A DNA stretch of 64,000 bases, from assembly GCF_047301505.1 (NCBI RefSeq), contig NZ_CP154840.1, forward strand, positions 2,914,001-2,978,000, read 5' to 3'. The notes under the pieces were generated by a model. It worked only from the letters and a program-made list of their open reading frames with translations. It made no database searches and was not told where the DNA came from. The position numbers were made by a program, and so were the translations under genes. Positions 26,624 through 35,549 of the stretch are shown piece by piece. This DNA comes from Lysinibacillus_B sp031181585. Its GTDB lineage: Bacteria > Bacillota > Bacilli > Bacillales_A > Planococcaceae. Position 1 is the first letter of the stretch. Every line of letters begins with the position of its first letter.

Positions 26624-27244
26624 TTGATAATGAAGCTTTTCATTTTCATAACAGCAATAAAATACTTCATCCATACTATGAATCCCCTCATTACGCAGCA
26701 TATCTTCCAGCCATTTTCGATTCTTACCGATGAAAGTGAGATGTTTTTCATCGACATATCCATCTAATATAAGCGGTAATATAAACGGGTCCTTTCCTTT
26801 TTGAAATACGGAAAGCTTCCCTGATTGCTCTAAAAAAGCATAAGCAATGCTTTGAACAGAAGTAATTCCTTGTTCTCGAAGTTGTTGGAATAAATCATCT
26901 AGGTTGTACCTTTGCCTTCGCATTTCAGCTTCTACAATGCGGCCATCTCTAATTACAATTGTCGGGTCTCCATCAATGGCGTCCCGCATCTTTTTGTTTT
27001 TTAATATAAAGAGCGCGTTCAAATATTGAATAATGAACAATAAAATGATCGGGACCACGGCCAGCATCAATGGCTGATCTAAATTATCAATTGCAAGTGA
27101 GGCCACTTCTGCAATCAAAACATATACGGCAAAATCAAGCAGACTCAGCTCGCCTACTTCACGTTTACCCATCAAACGAAATACGATGAGAACAATAATG
27201 TATAAAATCAATGTCCTGAAACTAATTAGCCAATAATCTCCCAC
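26606..27244 (-). CDS. DUF421 membrane protein (YetF/YrbG-like)
   Basis: 212 aa. Three N-terminal membrane helices (for example TLILYIIVLIVFRLMGKREVG) are followed by a cytoplasmic DUF421 part with DGDPTIVIRDGRI and MRRQRYNLDDLFQQLREQGI. B. subtilis yrbG has the same position by spoVB. Function unknown in the family. The best start is GTG 27244, 8 nt after AAAGGG; longer forms to 27289 lack a spaced RBS. A second domain copy of the YdfS type is not seen beyond the single DUF421 unit. Confidence 0.8.
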   Translation of the reverse strand: MGDYWLISFRTLILYIIVLIVFRLMGKREVGELSLLDFAVYVLIAEVASLAIDNLDQPLMLAVVPIILLFIIQYLNALFILKNKKMRDAIDGDPTIVIRDGRIVEAEMRRQRYNLDDLFQQLREQGITSVQSIAYAFLEQSGKLSVFQKGKDPFILPLILDGYVDEKHLTFIGKNRKWLEDMLRNEGIHSMDEVFYCCYENEKLHYQLKARK

Positions 27245-27379
27245 ATTTAACACCCTTTCTTCGTTCAAGTGTAGGCCAACAGCCGACACCTTATACAGAA
27301 AAAAGATAGTGAGAGCGGCAATGTTAGCTGGTGGGCAGAAAGCGCATCAAGGAATGGAGCTCTTCTTTCCTTACAACTT

Positions 27380-27426
27380 AAAAAAGGGTTGTCCCATACT
27401 GATATACAGATGGGACAGCCCTTTTC
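27380..27426 (-). terminator. Terminator after yajC
   Basis: Stem of about 15 bp (AAAAGGG.TGTCCCA and complement) with T-runs on both strands; it closes the tgt-yajC transcript on the minus strand. Confidence 0.85.
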
Positions 27427-27428
27427 GA

Positions 27429-27689
27429 CTATTGTTCAAATACACGGCCAATTGCTTGACGCTCAAATTTCAACGTTGTGTTATTGTCTATTTTCAGATA
27501 AACTGCTGTATCTTCAATTTTATCGACTTCACCATGAAGACCGCCGATTGTAACGACTTTGTCTCCTCGTTTTAAACTGTTTTGCATTGCATTTGTTGCC
27601 TTTTGTCTTTTTTGTGCCGGACGGATCAGGATGAACCACATCGCGACGAACATTAAAAGAATCGGAGCTAATTGAATCAGTGCTTCCAC
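27429..27689 (-). CDS. yajC: Preprotein translocase accessory subunit YajC
   Basis: 86 aa. One N-terminal membrane helix (LIQLAPILLMFVAMWFILI) and then RPAQKRQK, the hallmark of YajC; the cytoplasmic part has GDKVVTIGGLHGEV. It associates with SecDF. It follows tgt, as in most bacteria (queA-tgt-yajC). Own RBS (GGGGGATATTTACGT). Confidence 0.95.
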   Translation of the reverse strand: MEALIQLAPILLMFVAMWFILIRPAQKRQKATNAMQNSLKRGDKVVTIGGLHGEVDKIEDTAVYLKIDNNTTLKFERQAIGRVFEQ

Positions 27690-27813
27690 GTAAATATCCC
27701 CCTTTCGAGCATTCTCACTTCATTAGTATAATATAAATTCTTTCAATCCGCTCGGATTTACGAAGAAAATCCTAACTTTTTCTCTTATATGAAAGAAATT
27801 ACTACAAAAACTA

Positions 27814-28959
27814 CTAGAAATTTTTAGCGTCTGGCTTGTTATAGCCATATTTCTCAAAGAACTCTTCTTTAAAATCACCTAGGCGGTCTTCTCTGATAGC
27901 CTGGCGAACATCCTCCATCAGCTTGATCAAGAAGCGCAGGTTATGATATGAAGTCAAGCGCAGCCCAAATGTTTCCTCTGTGCGAAGTAAATGACGTACA
28001 TATGCACGCGTATAGTTTTTACATGTATAGCAGTCGCAATTTTCATCAATCGGACGGAAATCACTTGCATATTTTGCATTTTTAATGACCATGCGTCCTT
28101 CTGAAGTCATCAACGTGCCGTTACGTGCAATTCGTGTCGGTAATACGCAGTCAAACATATCGATTCCACGAATTGAGCCATCGATTAGTGAATCCGGTGA
28201 ACCTACTCCCATCAGGTAGCGTGGCTTGTCTGCCGGCATCATCGGTGTTGTGAAATCTAGTACACGGTTCATAACATCTTTCGGCTCTCCTACAGATAGG
28301 CCGCCGACTGCATAGCCTGGGAAATCAAGTTCAACTAACGCCTCTGCTGAGCGACGGCGTAAGTCTTCATATTCTCCACCTTGGATGATACCAAATAACC
28401 CTTGTTCATCCGGACGCTGATGCGCTTCCTTACAACGCTTTGCCCAGCGTGTCGTACGATCAACAGATTGCAGCATATATTCATGTGTTGCAGGATATGG
28501 TGGACATTCATCGAATGCCATCATAATGTCTGATCCTAAATCATTTTGGATTTCCATTGCCTTTTCCGGACTCAAGAAGAGCTTGTCTCCATTTAAGTGA
28601 TTACGGAAATGTACACCTTCTTCTTCGATTTTACGGAACTGACTTAGGGAGAATACTTGGAAACCGCCTGAATCGGTTAAAATCGGACGATCCCAGTTCA
28701 TGAATTTGTGCAGACCCCCTGCTTCTTTCACGATATCATTGCCAGGACGCAGCCATAAATGATATGTGTTTGAAAGAATGATGCCTGCATTCATTTCTTT
28801 CAATTCTTCTGGAGACATCGCCTTTACTGTCGCTTGTGTTCCTACCGGCATAAACGTCGGTGTTTCAAATGAACCGTGCGGCGTATGCACGATACCAAGG
28901 CGTGCACCTGTCTGCTTGCAAGTTTTAATTAATTCATAACGAATTGGTGGTTGTGTCAT
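27814..28959 (-). CDS. tgt: Queuine/preQ1 tRNA-guanine transglycosylase
   Basis: 381 aa. Inserts preQ1 at G34 of GUN tRNAs. TDSGGFQVFSLSQ carries one catalytic Asp and DCVLPTRIARNG the other. The zinc site CDCYTC plus a later His (SYHN) is complete. The start is ATG 28959 (MTQPPIRYELIKTC), supported by AGAGG 10 nt upstream; the frame to 29013 lacks an RBS. Downstream of queA. Confidence 0.97.
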   Translation of the reverse strand: MTQPPIRYELIKTCKQTGARLGIVHTPHGSFETPTFMPVGTQATVKAMSPEELKEMNAGIILSNTYHLWLRPGNDIVKEAGGLHKFMNWDRPILTDSGGFQVFSLSQFRKIEEEGVHFRNHLNGDKLFLSPEKAMEIQNDLGSDIMMAFDECPPYPATHEYMLQSVDRTTRWAKRCKEAHQRPDEQGLFGIIQGGEYEDLRRRSAEALVELDFPGYAVGGLSVGEPKDVMNRVLDFTTPMMPADKPRYLMGVGSPDSLIDGSIRGIDMFDCVLPTRIARNGTLMTSEGRMVIKNAKYASDFRPIDENCDCYTCKNYTRAYVRHLLRTEETFGLRLTSYHNLRFLIKLMEDVRQAIREDRLGDFKEEFFEKYGYNKPDAKNF

Positions 28960-29042
28960 ATCAATATTTCCTCTCGTTTCTAAAGTAAAAACAGTACTTC
29001 GAATGAAACCCATTCCTTTGAATGAGCCCTGCTAAAATGTTT

Positions 29043-30086
29043 TTAACGGTTGTTTCGTGGACGAATATACATTGCATCTCCAAAACTAAAGAAGCGGTAC
29101 TTTTCTTTTACTGCTTCATTATACGCATGAAGAATCGTTTCTTTTCCAGCTAATGCACTTACTAACATAACAAGGGTAGATTTTGGTAAATGGAAGTTTG
29201 TAATTAGCCCATCAATCGCCTTGTATTCGTAGCCAGGGTAAATGAAAATGTTTGTCCATCCTTGCTCGGCACGGATTTCTCCGTCATATTTGCTAGCAAT
29301 TGTTTCTAGCGTACGTGTCGAGGTCGTACCGACAGAGACAATCTTGTTGCCGGCTAGCTTCGTGCGGTTAATAATCTCTGCTGCCTCTTCTGTCACACTG
29401 TAAAATTCCGAATGCATATCATGGTCTTCAATCGAATCCACACTAACTGGACGGAATGTACCAAGTCCCACATGCAGTGTAATGAATACTACATTGACAC
29501 CCTTATCCTTAATTTGCGCCAAAAGCTCTTCAGTGAAATGTAATCCGGCTGTCGGAGCTGCCGCAGAACCACGCTCACGTGCATAAACAGTTTGATAGCG
29601 GTCCTGATCTTCCAGCTTCTCACGGATATAAGGAGGAAGAGGCATTTCTCCTAGTTTTTCTAAAATTTCATAAAAAATACCATCATATGAAAATTTGAAG
29701 GTACGTCCGCCATGCTCAAGCATGCCTGTACATGTTGCTTTCAGGAGCCCGTCTCCAAATGTGACAACTGTACCGATTTTTACACGCTTCGCTGGCTTTA
29801 CAAGTGTTTCCCACTCATCGTCTCCTGTTTGTTTTAATAGGAGAAGTTCGATTCCAGCTCCTGTATCTTCCTTTGTCCCCATTAGACGGGCCGGCAATAC
29901 TTTTGTGTCGTTTAACACAAGGCAGTCGCCAGCCTCTAGTTCGTCCAAAATATGACTAAATTGATGATGCTCTACTTCTTGTGTAAATGGATTAACAACC
30001 ATCAACCGACTCGCTGTTCGGTCGAGAAGTGGTGTTTGGGCAATCAATTCTTCTGGTAAGTGAAAATCAAAATCTTCTACTTTCAT
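29043..30086 (-). CDS. queA: S-adenosylmethionine:tRNA ribosyltransferase-isomerase
   Basis: 347 aa. Transfers the ribosyl part of SAM to preQ1-tRNA. It opens MKVEDFDFHLPEELIAQTP, with DRTASRLMVV, LNDTKVLPARL and PTAGLHFTEELL, all QueA signatures. Lies 19 bp after ruvB in the ruvA-ruvB-queA-tgt-yajC run. Confidence 0.97.
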   Translation of the reverse strand: MKVEDFDFHLPEELIAQTPLLDRTASRLMVVNPFTQEVEHHQFSHILDELEAGDCLVLNDTKVLPARLMGTKEDTGAGIELLLLKQTGDDEWETLVKPAKRVKIGTVVTFGDGLLKATCTGMLEHGGRTFKFSYDGIFYEILEKLGEMPLPPYIREKLEDQDRYQTVYARERGSAAAPTAGLHFTEELLAQIKDKGVNVVFITLHVGLGTFRPVSVDSIEDHDMHSEFYSVTEEAAEIINRTKLAGNKIVSVGTTSTRTLETIASKYDGEIRAEQGWTNIFIYPGYEYKAIDGLITNFHLPKSTLVMLVSALAGKETILHAYNEAVKEKYRFFSFGDAMYIRPRNNR

Positions 30087-30105
30087 TTTTGTAACTTCCT
30101 ATCGT

Positions 30106-31110
30106 TTAATTTTGTTCAGGATATGCATAACCGAAATGTTCATACGCCATGTGTGTTGCAACACGGCCACGCGGCGTTCTCTGTACGAATCCGATTTGTA
30201 ATAGATAAGGCTCGTACACTTCCTCAATCGTGATCCGCTCCTCGCCGATTGAGGCCGATATCGTATCCAAGCCAACCGGTCCACCAGTAAAACGCTCAAT
30301 GAGAGCAACCATCAATTTATGGTCGATATGATCAAGTCCTCTTGGATCCACCTGCAGCAATTCCAATGCCTGGTTTGCTAAATCAATTGTAATCCGGCCG
30401 TCTCCCAGAACTTGTGCATAATCCCGTACCCGCTTAAGCAAACGGTTGGCAATACGCGGTGTACCACGCGATCGGCGTGCCATTTCATATGCAGCATGCT
30501 CGTCTATCTCTACATTGAATAACTGTCCGCTGCGGACAACAATATGTGCCAGAGAGGCTTCATCATAATATTCAAGACGGAGGTGTACACCAAAACGGTC
30601 TCGCAGCGGTGCTGAAAGAGCCCCAACACGTGTTGTGGCACCGACCAATGTAAATGGAGGCAAATCGAGCCTTACCGAGCGTGCCTCAGGTCCTTTTCCA
30701 ATGACGATATCGAGACAAAAATCCTCCATCGCCGGGTACAAGACCTCTTCAATAGCACGAGGAAGACGATGGATTTCATCGATGAACAACACATCACCTG
30801 GTTCCAAGGAGCTTAAAATTGCTGCCAGATCCCCTGGACGTTCAATCGCAGGTCCGCTCGTCATTTTTACGTTTACGCCCATTTCATTTGCTATTACTAC
30901 CGCAAGCGTTGTTTTTCCTAAACCCGGAGGACCGTATAATAACACATGATCCAAGCTTTCTTCACGCAATTTCGCCGCCTCAATAAAAATCTTTAGATTG
31001 TCCTTTACTGTCTGCTGGCCGATATATTGCGAAAGTCTTTGAGGTCTCAGTGATAATTCAAATTGTTCATCAAATGTACTTGATTCACTTGATAATAAAC
31101 GATCCGACAT
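30106..31110 (-). CDS. ruvB: Holliday junction branch migration ATPase RuvB
   Basis: 334-aa AAA+ motor. Walker A GPPGLGKTTL, Walker B LFIDEIHRL, sensor 1 GATTR and the C-terminal winged helix with the LQIGFVQRTPRGR segment. Full length. 16 bp after ruvA. Confidence 0.98.
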   Translation of the reverse strand: MSDRLLSSESSTFDEQFELSLRPQRLSQYIGQQTVKDNLKIFIEAAKLREESLDHVLLYGPPGLGKTTLAVVIANEMGVNVKMTSGPAIERPGDLAAILSSLEPGDVLFIDEIHRLPRAIEEVLYPAMEDFCLDIVIGKGPEARSVRLDLPPFTLVGATTRVGALSAPLRDRFGVHLRLEYYDEASLAHIVVRSGQLFNVEIDEHAAYEMARRSRGTPRIANRLLKRVRDYAQVLGDGRITIDLANQALELLQVDPRGLDHIDHKLMVALIERFTGGPVGLDTISASIGEERITIEEVYEPYLLQIGFVQRTPRGRVATHMAYEHFGYAYPEQN

Positions 31111-31126
31111 TTTCGGTCCCCCTCTC

Positions 31127-31747
31127 TTACTTCATCTTTAATAATAATTTTAGTGCCTGTTTCATATAGGCGTCCGTTGTAGCCAGAGAGTCATCCTCTT
31201 CAAGCTGCGGCTTTACTTTCAGCAGCTCTTTTTCAGAATAGCCAAGCGCCGTTAATGCCAGCATCGCCTCTTCAAGCTCTTGCTTATTCGGATTGACACC
31301 AAATAACGGCAGTTCATCTTCAGCACTAGGCAGCTCCATCACATCCATTAGTGAACCCAGCTTCCCTTTCAAGTCGAGGATCATCTGGCGGGCCGTCTTC
31401 TTGCCGACACCAGGGAACTTTACTAAAAATGCTTCGTCCTCCATTTCAATTGCTTGAATGACATGTGTTGGTGAACCACTCGCTAAAATCGCAAGGGCCC
31501 CCTTTGGACCGATGCCTGAAACCTGAATCAGTTTACGGAACAATTCCCGCTGCTCTAAACTTGTAAAGCCAAATAGTGTATGTGCATCTTCCCGCACATG
31601 CATATGTACATAAATTTGCTGAAGCTGGTTATTGACACGGAATGCATATGGATTTGGTGTATACAGCTGGTAGCCGATTCCTTGTACATCTAATACAGCG
31701 TATTCCGGTGTCACACGTGTAACTTGTCCTTTTATATAATCGTACAT
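31127..31747 (-). CDS. ruvA: Holliday junction-binding protein RuvA
   Basis: 206 aa. N-terminal OB fold (MYDYIKGQVTRVTPEYAV), two HhH motifs (LIQVSGIGPKGALAIL and FLVKFPGVGKKTARQMI), a flexible linker and C-terminal domain III. The ATG at 31747 has GAGGGG 7 nt upstream and an extended -10 promoter; the longer frame has neither. Confidence 0.96.
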   Translation of the reverse strand: MYDYIKGQVTRVTPEYAVLDVQGIGYQLYTPNPYAFRVNNQLQQIYVHMHVREDAHTLFGFTSLEQRELFRKLIQVSGIGPKGALAILASGSPTHVIQAIEMEDEAFLVKFPGVGKKTARQMILDLKGKLGSLMDVMELPSAEDELPLFGVNPNKQELEEAMLALTALGYSEKELLKVKPQLEEDDSLATTDAYMKQALKLLLKMK

Positions 31748-31775
31748 TTCATTTCCCCTCACATTCAACCTTGAT

Positions 31776-31784
31776 ATTATACCA
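31776..31784 (-). promoter_or_regulatory. Extended -10 promoter of the ruvAB-queA operon
   Basis: Minus strand TGGTATAAT, consensus -10 with the TGn extension, about 29 nt before the ruvA start; no clear -35. Confidence 0.6.
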
Positions 31785-31937
31785 TACTGTTCGCTTTTTT
31801 CCCCGAACAACATACTTTTTATCGGAATTTCCTGCTTCCCCCTCCCTCTCCTGCCAACTACAGCTATACTACAGACCTAAAACCTGCTGGAAAAAAGTAT
31901 GCAGCTCATACCAATTGCTGTTTACCTTTTATTATTC

Positions 31938-31967
31938 ACAAAAAGAAACCGCCTGCCAGCAGGCGGT
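31938..31967 (-). terminator. Terminator of the safA-kinase unit
   Basis: Stem ACCGCCTG / CAGGCGGT (31948-31955, 31960-31967) followed on the minus strand by TTTCTTTTT; it overlaps the stop codon of the kinase-like gene. Confidence 0.8.
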
Positions 31968-32782
31968 CATGATAGCTCATGTACATGTTTCATGATTCTC
32001 GACCACATAAACAAAGACCTTTCTGTGAAGGGGTTTACATACTTGAGCAAGTGTTCTTTTTGTGACTCGCTTATCTGTAGTAAATACAGCCATTCTCTAA
32101 GCAATTCATTCGGGTAAATAAGATATGCCAATTTATGCCGCACATTTTCTGCGTATGGCTGCTCATATAGTAAAGCTTTTACATCATACTGCATATGAGG
32201 CAAGACACGATGCATCCATAAAATAACCTCTTCCGAAGGGTCTCCTAGACAGGCCAAGTCAAAATCGATTAATACCGGCGTTTCGCCTAATAGAAAATTA
32301 TGATGTACTACATCTCCATGAAGCAGCGAGTGAGTAGTATCTTTAGGGGTTTTCATCTTTTTGAGCGCCAGTTCTCCAAGACTTACAATCGTATGGAAAT
32401 TAGCGCCCAGCAAAGGAGTTAATTCCCTTTCTTTACTAATGAACTTTGATAATCTAGCTTCCCATTTTCTGCGCAAGTCCTGCCTCGGCAAGTATGGGCC
32501 CTCCCAGCCAATCGTCGCTTCATGCAGGGCCTGCAGCATCGCTAAAGTTTTCGTTCGGTCTTCCCGTTTCTCATAGCTGGCTGGCTTTCCTTCTATCCAT
32601 TTGTGTACGATATAAGGTGTTGCTCTTTTAGATGTCATGGGAGCAATATAAGGGAACTTCTGTTTCGTTAACTGTTCATGTATGAATCGGACTTTATTTG
32701 CTGCAAATGAATCCTCATAATACTTAACAAAAAACGCGCCCGTTTCCGTATCATAGCGCCAGCAGTTCTCCTTTAATTGCAT
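31967..32782 (-). CDS. Spore-associated phosphotransferase/kinase-like protein (APH fold)
   Basis: 271 aa. Catalytic loop LLHGDVVHHNFLL and metal-binding IDFDLACLGDP place it in the aminoglycoside-phosphotransferase/CotS-like superfamily. The N-terminal lobe is short (VKYYEDS carries a possible ATP-site lysine). The ATG is 3 bp after the safA stop, so it is surely in the same transcript and likely made during sporulation. It resembles spore-coat kinases (CotS, YsxE, YutH), which are not drug-resistance enzymes. The substrate is unknown. Confidence 0.8.
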   Translation of the reverse strand: MQLKENCWRYDTETGAFFVKYYEDSFAANKVRFIHEQLTKQKFPYIAPMTSKRATPYIVHKWIEGKPASYEKREDRTKTLAMLQALHEATIGWEGPYLPRQDLRRKWEARLSKFISKERELTPLLGANFHTIVSLGELALKKMKTPKDTTHSLLHGDVVHHNFLLGETPVLIDFDLACLGDPSEEVILWMHRVLPHMQYDVKALLYEQPYAENVRHKLAYLIYPNELLREWLYLLQISESQKEHLLKYVNPFTERSLFMWSRIMKHVHELS

Positions 32783-32785
32783 GGC

Positions 32786-33793
32786 CTATCGCCAATGCTG
32801 CTGTGTGGAATGCGGAAATGGGTTTGGCGCGCATGGGGATTTTGCAGCGTTTTCAATTTGCTTAATATCCTCATAATACCCTTTTACTTGCTCTTCCTTA
32901 TCTGGACAAAACGGTCTGCTGGATTCACACACATCAACAGGCTGGTACATTAATTGGTCATCCATCGGTTGGTAGTACATTGGCTGCTGATACATCGGTT
33001 GCTGGAACATTGGCTGCTGATGCATTGGATATTGATGCATCGGCTGGTGGCAGCCACACGGTGAGTGGTGGTGCATCGGCTGGTGGCAGCCATATTGCTG
33101 GTGATGGAACATCGGCTGGTGGCAATCATATGCCGGCTGCTGGAACATCGGCTGATTGCATCCACATGGTGATGGATGATGCATTGGCGGGTGATGCATT
33201 GGTGGATGGTACATCATTGGCTGCTGGTATTCCTCGTGTTCATATGGTATCTCCTCAAAAGGCATTTGTTCTACGGACTCATCAGTAGTAGACTCTTCGA
33301 ACACCGGCTGCTGCTGCATGGGTTGTTGTACTGGCTGTTGAAGTATTGGCTGTTGAAGTATCGGCTGTTGGTAAACAGGCATTTGATAGATCGGCTGCTG
33401 GTAGGTTGGCATATAGGCCATCTGGTATATAGATGGCATAAAGGCGTATGGATTATAGGTTGGTTCCGGCTGAAGTTCAGGCATTGGCATTGGCTGTGGT
33501 TGAGGCATCGGCTGTGGTACCTCTGCCGGTTCCTCCACATATTGCAATTCTTTAGTAGGCTTCCACTCCATTTCCTTCTCCTTCATCTCATGGACTACTT
33601 TACTTTTGTCTCCTTTAACGGCTTCCTTTCCAGTCATGCCGCTTTTTTCCGGAAGGAAGATTTCCATTCCAGGCACAATATAATCAGGATTCGCTAGTTG
33701 CGCATTCAGTCGCTTCAATTCATCAAAACCAATCCCATACTGTTTTGCGATTTTCCACAAGGTATCGCCCTTTTGCACAATATGAACTCGCAT
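32786..33793 (-). CDS. safA: Spore coat morphogenetic protein SafA
   Basis: 335 aa. N-terminal LysM (residues 1-50: MRVHIVQKGDTLWKIAKQYG ... NPDYIVPGMEIFLP), which targets SafA to the cortex, then a Pro/Gln/Met-rich low-complexity tail. From about residue 190 the tail has MHHP, CGC, CHQPM and YQQPM repeats, rich in His and Cys. B. subtilis SafA is the inner-coat hub and interacts with SpoVID. The ATG at 33793 has AAAGGAGG 6 nt upstream; the frame runs open to 34003, but that part looks non-coding and overlaps the niaR promoter region. Divergent from niaR, as in B. subtilis apart from the missing nad genes. Confidence 0.88.
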   Translation of the reverse strand: MRVHIVQKGDTLWKIAKQYGIGFDELKRLNAQLANPDYIVPGMEIFLPEKSGMTGKEAVKGDKSKVVHEMKEKEMEWKPTKELQYVEEPAEVPQPMPQPQPMPMPELQPEPTYNPYAFMPSIYQMAYMPTYQQPIYQMPVYQQPILQQPILQQPVQQPMQQQPVFEESTTDESVEQMPFEEIPYEHEEYQQPMMYHPPMHHPPMHHPSPCGCNQPMFQQPAYDCHQPMFHHQQYGCHQPMHHHSPCGCHQPMHQYPMHQQPMFQQPMYQQPMYYQPMDDQLMYQPVDVCESSRPFCPDKEEQVKGYYEDIKQIENAAKSPCAPNPFPHSTQQHWR

Positions 33794-33923
33794 GCATTGC
33801 CTCCTTTTCTCGCTATAGCATATGCCTACATCTAAAAAACGACACAATTTTTGGGCGCAACGACAACTGTCATGATACACTATGCTTACAGCAATTGTTT
33901 TTTGACATACAGAGGTGATATAT

Positions 33924-34451
33924 ATGAAGAAATTGCTGGGGGAGGAGCGCCGTCTAAAGCTTCTAACTTTATTAAAACAACAGCAAAGGCCCATAACTGG
34001 CACTGATTTAGCAAAACATACAAATGTATCGCGTCAAGTGATTGTAAACGATATGAATCTCTTGAAGGCCCGGAATGAACCGATTGTTGCAACAAGCCAA
34101 GGCTACCTGTATATGGAGGAGCAGCGTACAGGCATTTTCGAGCGGAAGATTGTCTGCATGCATACAGGTGAACAGACTCGGGAAGAGCTTTACACAATTG
34201 TCGATTGCGGTGTCACAGTGGAAAATGTCATTATTGAGCATGCGGTATACGGAGAAATTACGGCGTCCATCCTTGTATCCAATCGGCTTGAGGTTGACCT
34301 CTTTTTAGACAAATTAGCGGAAACGAATGCAAACTTTTTATCTGCCCTTACAGGCGGAACACACCTTCATGTAATTTCCGCATCAAGCGAGGATTTACTT
34401 GATAAAGCGGTAGACAGGCTCCGAGAAAAAGGGCTTCTGGTGGAAAATTAA
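33924..34451 (+). CDS. niaR: Niacin-responsive transcription repressor NiaR (YrxA)
   Basis: 175 aa. N-terminal helix-turn-helix (LLGEERRLKLLTLLKQ ... VSRQVIVNDMNLLKA) and a C-terminal 3H domain with conserved His (EHAVYGE, THLHVIS) that binds nicotinic acid with metal. It represses NAD synthesis and niacin uptake. The ATG at 33924 follows AGAGGTG by 6 nt. In B. subtilis it lies near nadB-nadA-nadC; those genes are not in this window, so its targets are elsewhere. Confidence 0.92.
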   Translation: MKKLLGEERRLKLLTLLKQQQRPITGTDLAKHTNVSRQVIVNDMNLLKARNEPIVATSQGYLYMEEQRTGIFERKIVCMHTGEQTREELYTIVDCGVTVENVIIEHAVYGEITASILVSNRLEVDLFLDKLAETNANFLSALTGGTHLHVISASSEDLLDKAVDRLREKGLLVEN

Positions 34452-34489
34452 AAGAGATTGCCATGCTATTACGCTGGCAATCTCTTTTA
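34450..34489. terminator. Bidirectional terminator after niaR
   Basis: Stem AAAGAGATTGCCA / TGGCAATCTCTTT between niaR and the convergent NUDIX gene. Confidence 0.9.
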
Positions 34490-34557
34490 TTTGACTACTC
34501 ATTAACTTTAAAAGGCATAAATCAAAGCCATTTTGTTCTTTCATATTGAAAAGCTAT

Positions 34558-35118
34558 TCAATCAATCGTAGTTTTTATCTTTTCAATAATTTTATTATAA
34601 ATCGGCTTCATATGCTCTTCCTTGGAATACTCATTCACTTCACTGATCGGCAGCCATGCAACTCCGCTATTTTCTGCTTCTGCAACTTGTAAAGACTGTG
34701 TTTCATCCGCTTCAATTAAATAAGCTACATTTAAATGAAGATGCGGTGTGATAAAACGACCTTTCTTCATATGTCCTACAACCGTCAGTACATCGAGTGA
34801 AAAAATATCTGTTGTAACAGGTGTTCCTTTGACTCCTGTTTCCTCTTCAACTTCCCGCAATGCCACCGCTAGGAAATCAGTTTCTCCATCAGCATGTCCA
34901 CCTGTCCAGCTCCATGAATGATAAATATTATGATGTACCATTAAAACTTTTGAACGGTCCGGATTCACAACAAAGCCTGAGCATGTCATATGGGCGATTG
35001 CATTGTTTCTCGTCAATACATCCTCAAATGTGTCCAAGCATGTCCTTATTACCTGTTGGTCTGCCGCTTCCTGCTCATTATAGGGCGAATAGTTTAATAG
35101 TTGTTGCTTCCAGTCCAT
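34558..35118 (-). CDS. NUDIX hydrolase
   Basis: 186 aa. A Nudix box is seen as GGHADGETD followed by REVEEETGV, with one residue of spacing variation from the textbook pattern. It cleaves a nucleoside diphosphate linked to an unknown group; the substrate cannot be told. The ATG at 35118 has AGGTGG 8 nt upstream; the GTG at 35130 overlaps the RBS. Inserted with the next gene between niaR and pheA, where B. subtilis has neither. Confidence 0.85.
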   Translation of the reverse strand: MDWKQQLLNYSPYNEQEAADQQVIRTCLDTFEDVLTRNNAIAHMTCSGFVVNPDRSKVLMVHHNIYHSWSWTGGHADGETDFLAVALREVEEETGVKGTPVTTDIFSLDVLTVVGHMKKGRFITPHLHLNVAYLIEADETQSLQVAEAENSGVAWLPISEVNEYSKEEHMKPIYNKIIEKIKTTID

Positions 35119-35156
35119 ACGCGCTGCCACCTTTTCATCATAGTTCTCCTATTATA

Positions 35157-35540
35157 TCACGATAAAAAGCGGGCACGCTCCTCCTTAGTCGGCAGCATAC
35201 AGGCATCTTTCTTTCCAAACAATCTGTAGCGATTTTTAGCAAATAGATCATACAATGGGTCACGTAAAGGTTTTGGGATAATGATACCAATATATAAAAC
35301 TGACCATAAACCCTTCAGCCTTTTCGCAATACGAAGAGCAGCTGTTGATTTTGTATAAGCTTTATCTTCCTCAATAAGCACAAGACTATCAATTCCTTGA
35401 AGTTTGTGGCGGGTAACAAGCTCTTGTCCTATATCACTTTGAAGTGATGCGAACTTAAAAGCACCGTTGTCCCGCTTCATGATGAATTGCACACTGGCAT
35501 CACAGAAATTACATATACCGTCAAATAAAATGATTCGCAT
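35157..35540 (-). CDS. DUF393 thiol-disulfide oxidoreductase-like protein (YuxK/DCC)
   Basis: 127 aa. The DCC-family signature is near the N-terminus: FDGICNFCDASV, a C-x-x-C in a thioredoxin-like context, with the downstream KRLKGLWSVLYIGIIIPK hydrophobic stretch usual in DUF393. Probable redox function, unproven. It begins 9 bp after the pheA stop, so it is probably read with pheA. Confidence 0.85.
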   Translation of the reverse strand: MRIILFDGICNFCDASVQFIMKRDNGAFKFASLQSDIGQELVTRHKLQGIDSLVLIEEDKAYTKSTAALRIAKRLKGLWSVLYIGIIIPKPLRDPLYDLFAKNRYRLFGKKDACMLPTKEERARFLS

Positions 35541-35549
35541 CTAATCCCC

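Noticed and set aside
32980..33697. Two repetitive plus-strand ORFs (Ala/Gly/Ser-rich and Leu/His/Arg-rich)
   Set aside because: Shadows of the SafA Q/H/M/P repeats in other frames. The LysM-containing SafA frame has the strong RBS.
33862..33871. GACAACTGTC near niaR as a possible NiaR operator
   Set aside because: Only a 10-bp partial palindrome; the second half-site expected for NiaR is not clear and I could not compare with known sites.
33794..34003. N-terminal extension of SafA (about 70 residues)
   Set aside because: The ATG at 33793 has an ideal RBS and gives the conserved LysM start; the extension overlaps the divergent niaR start.
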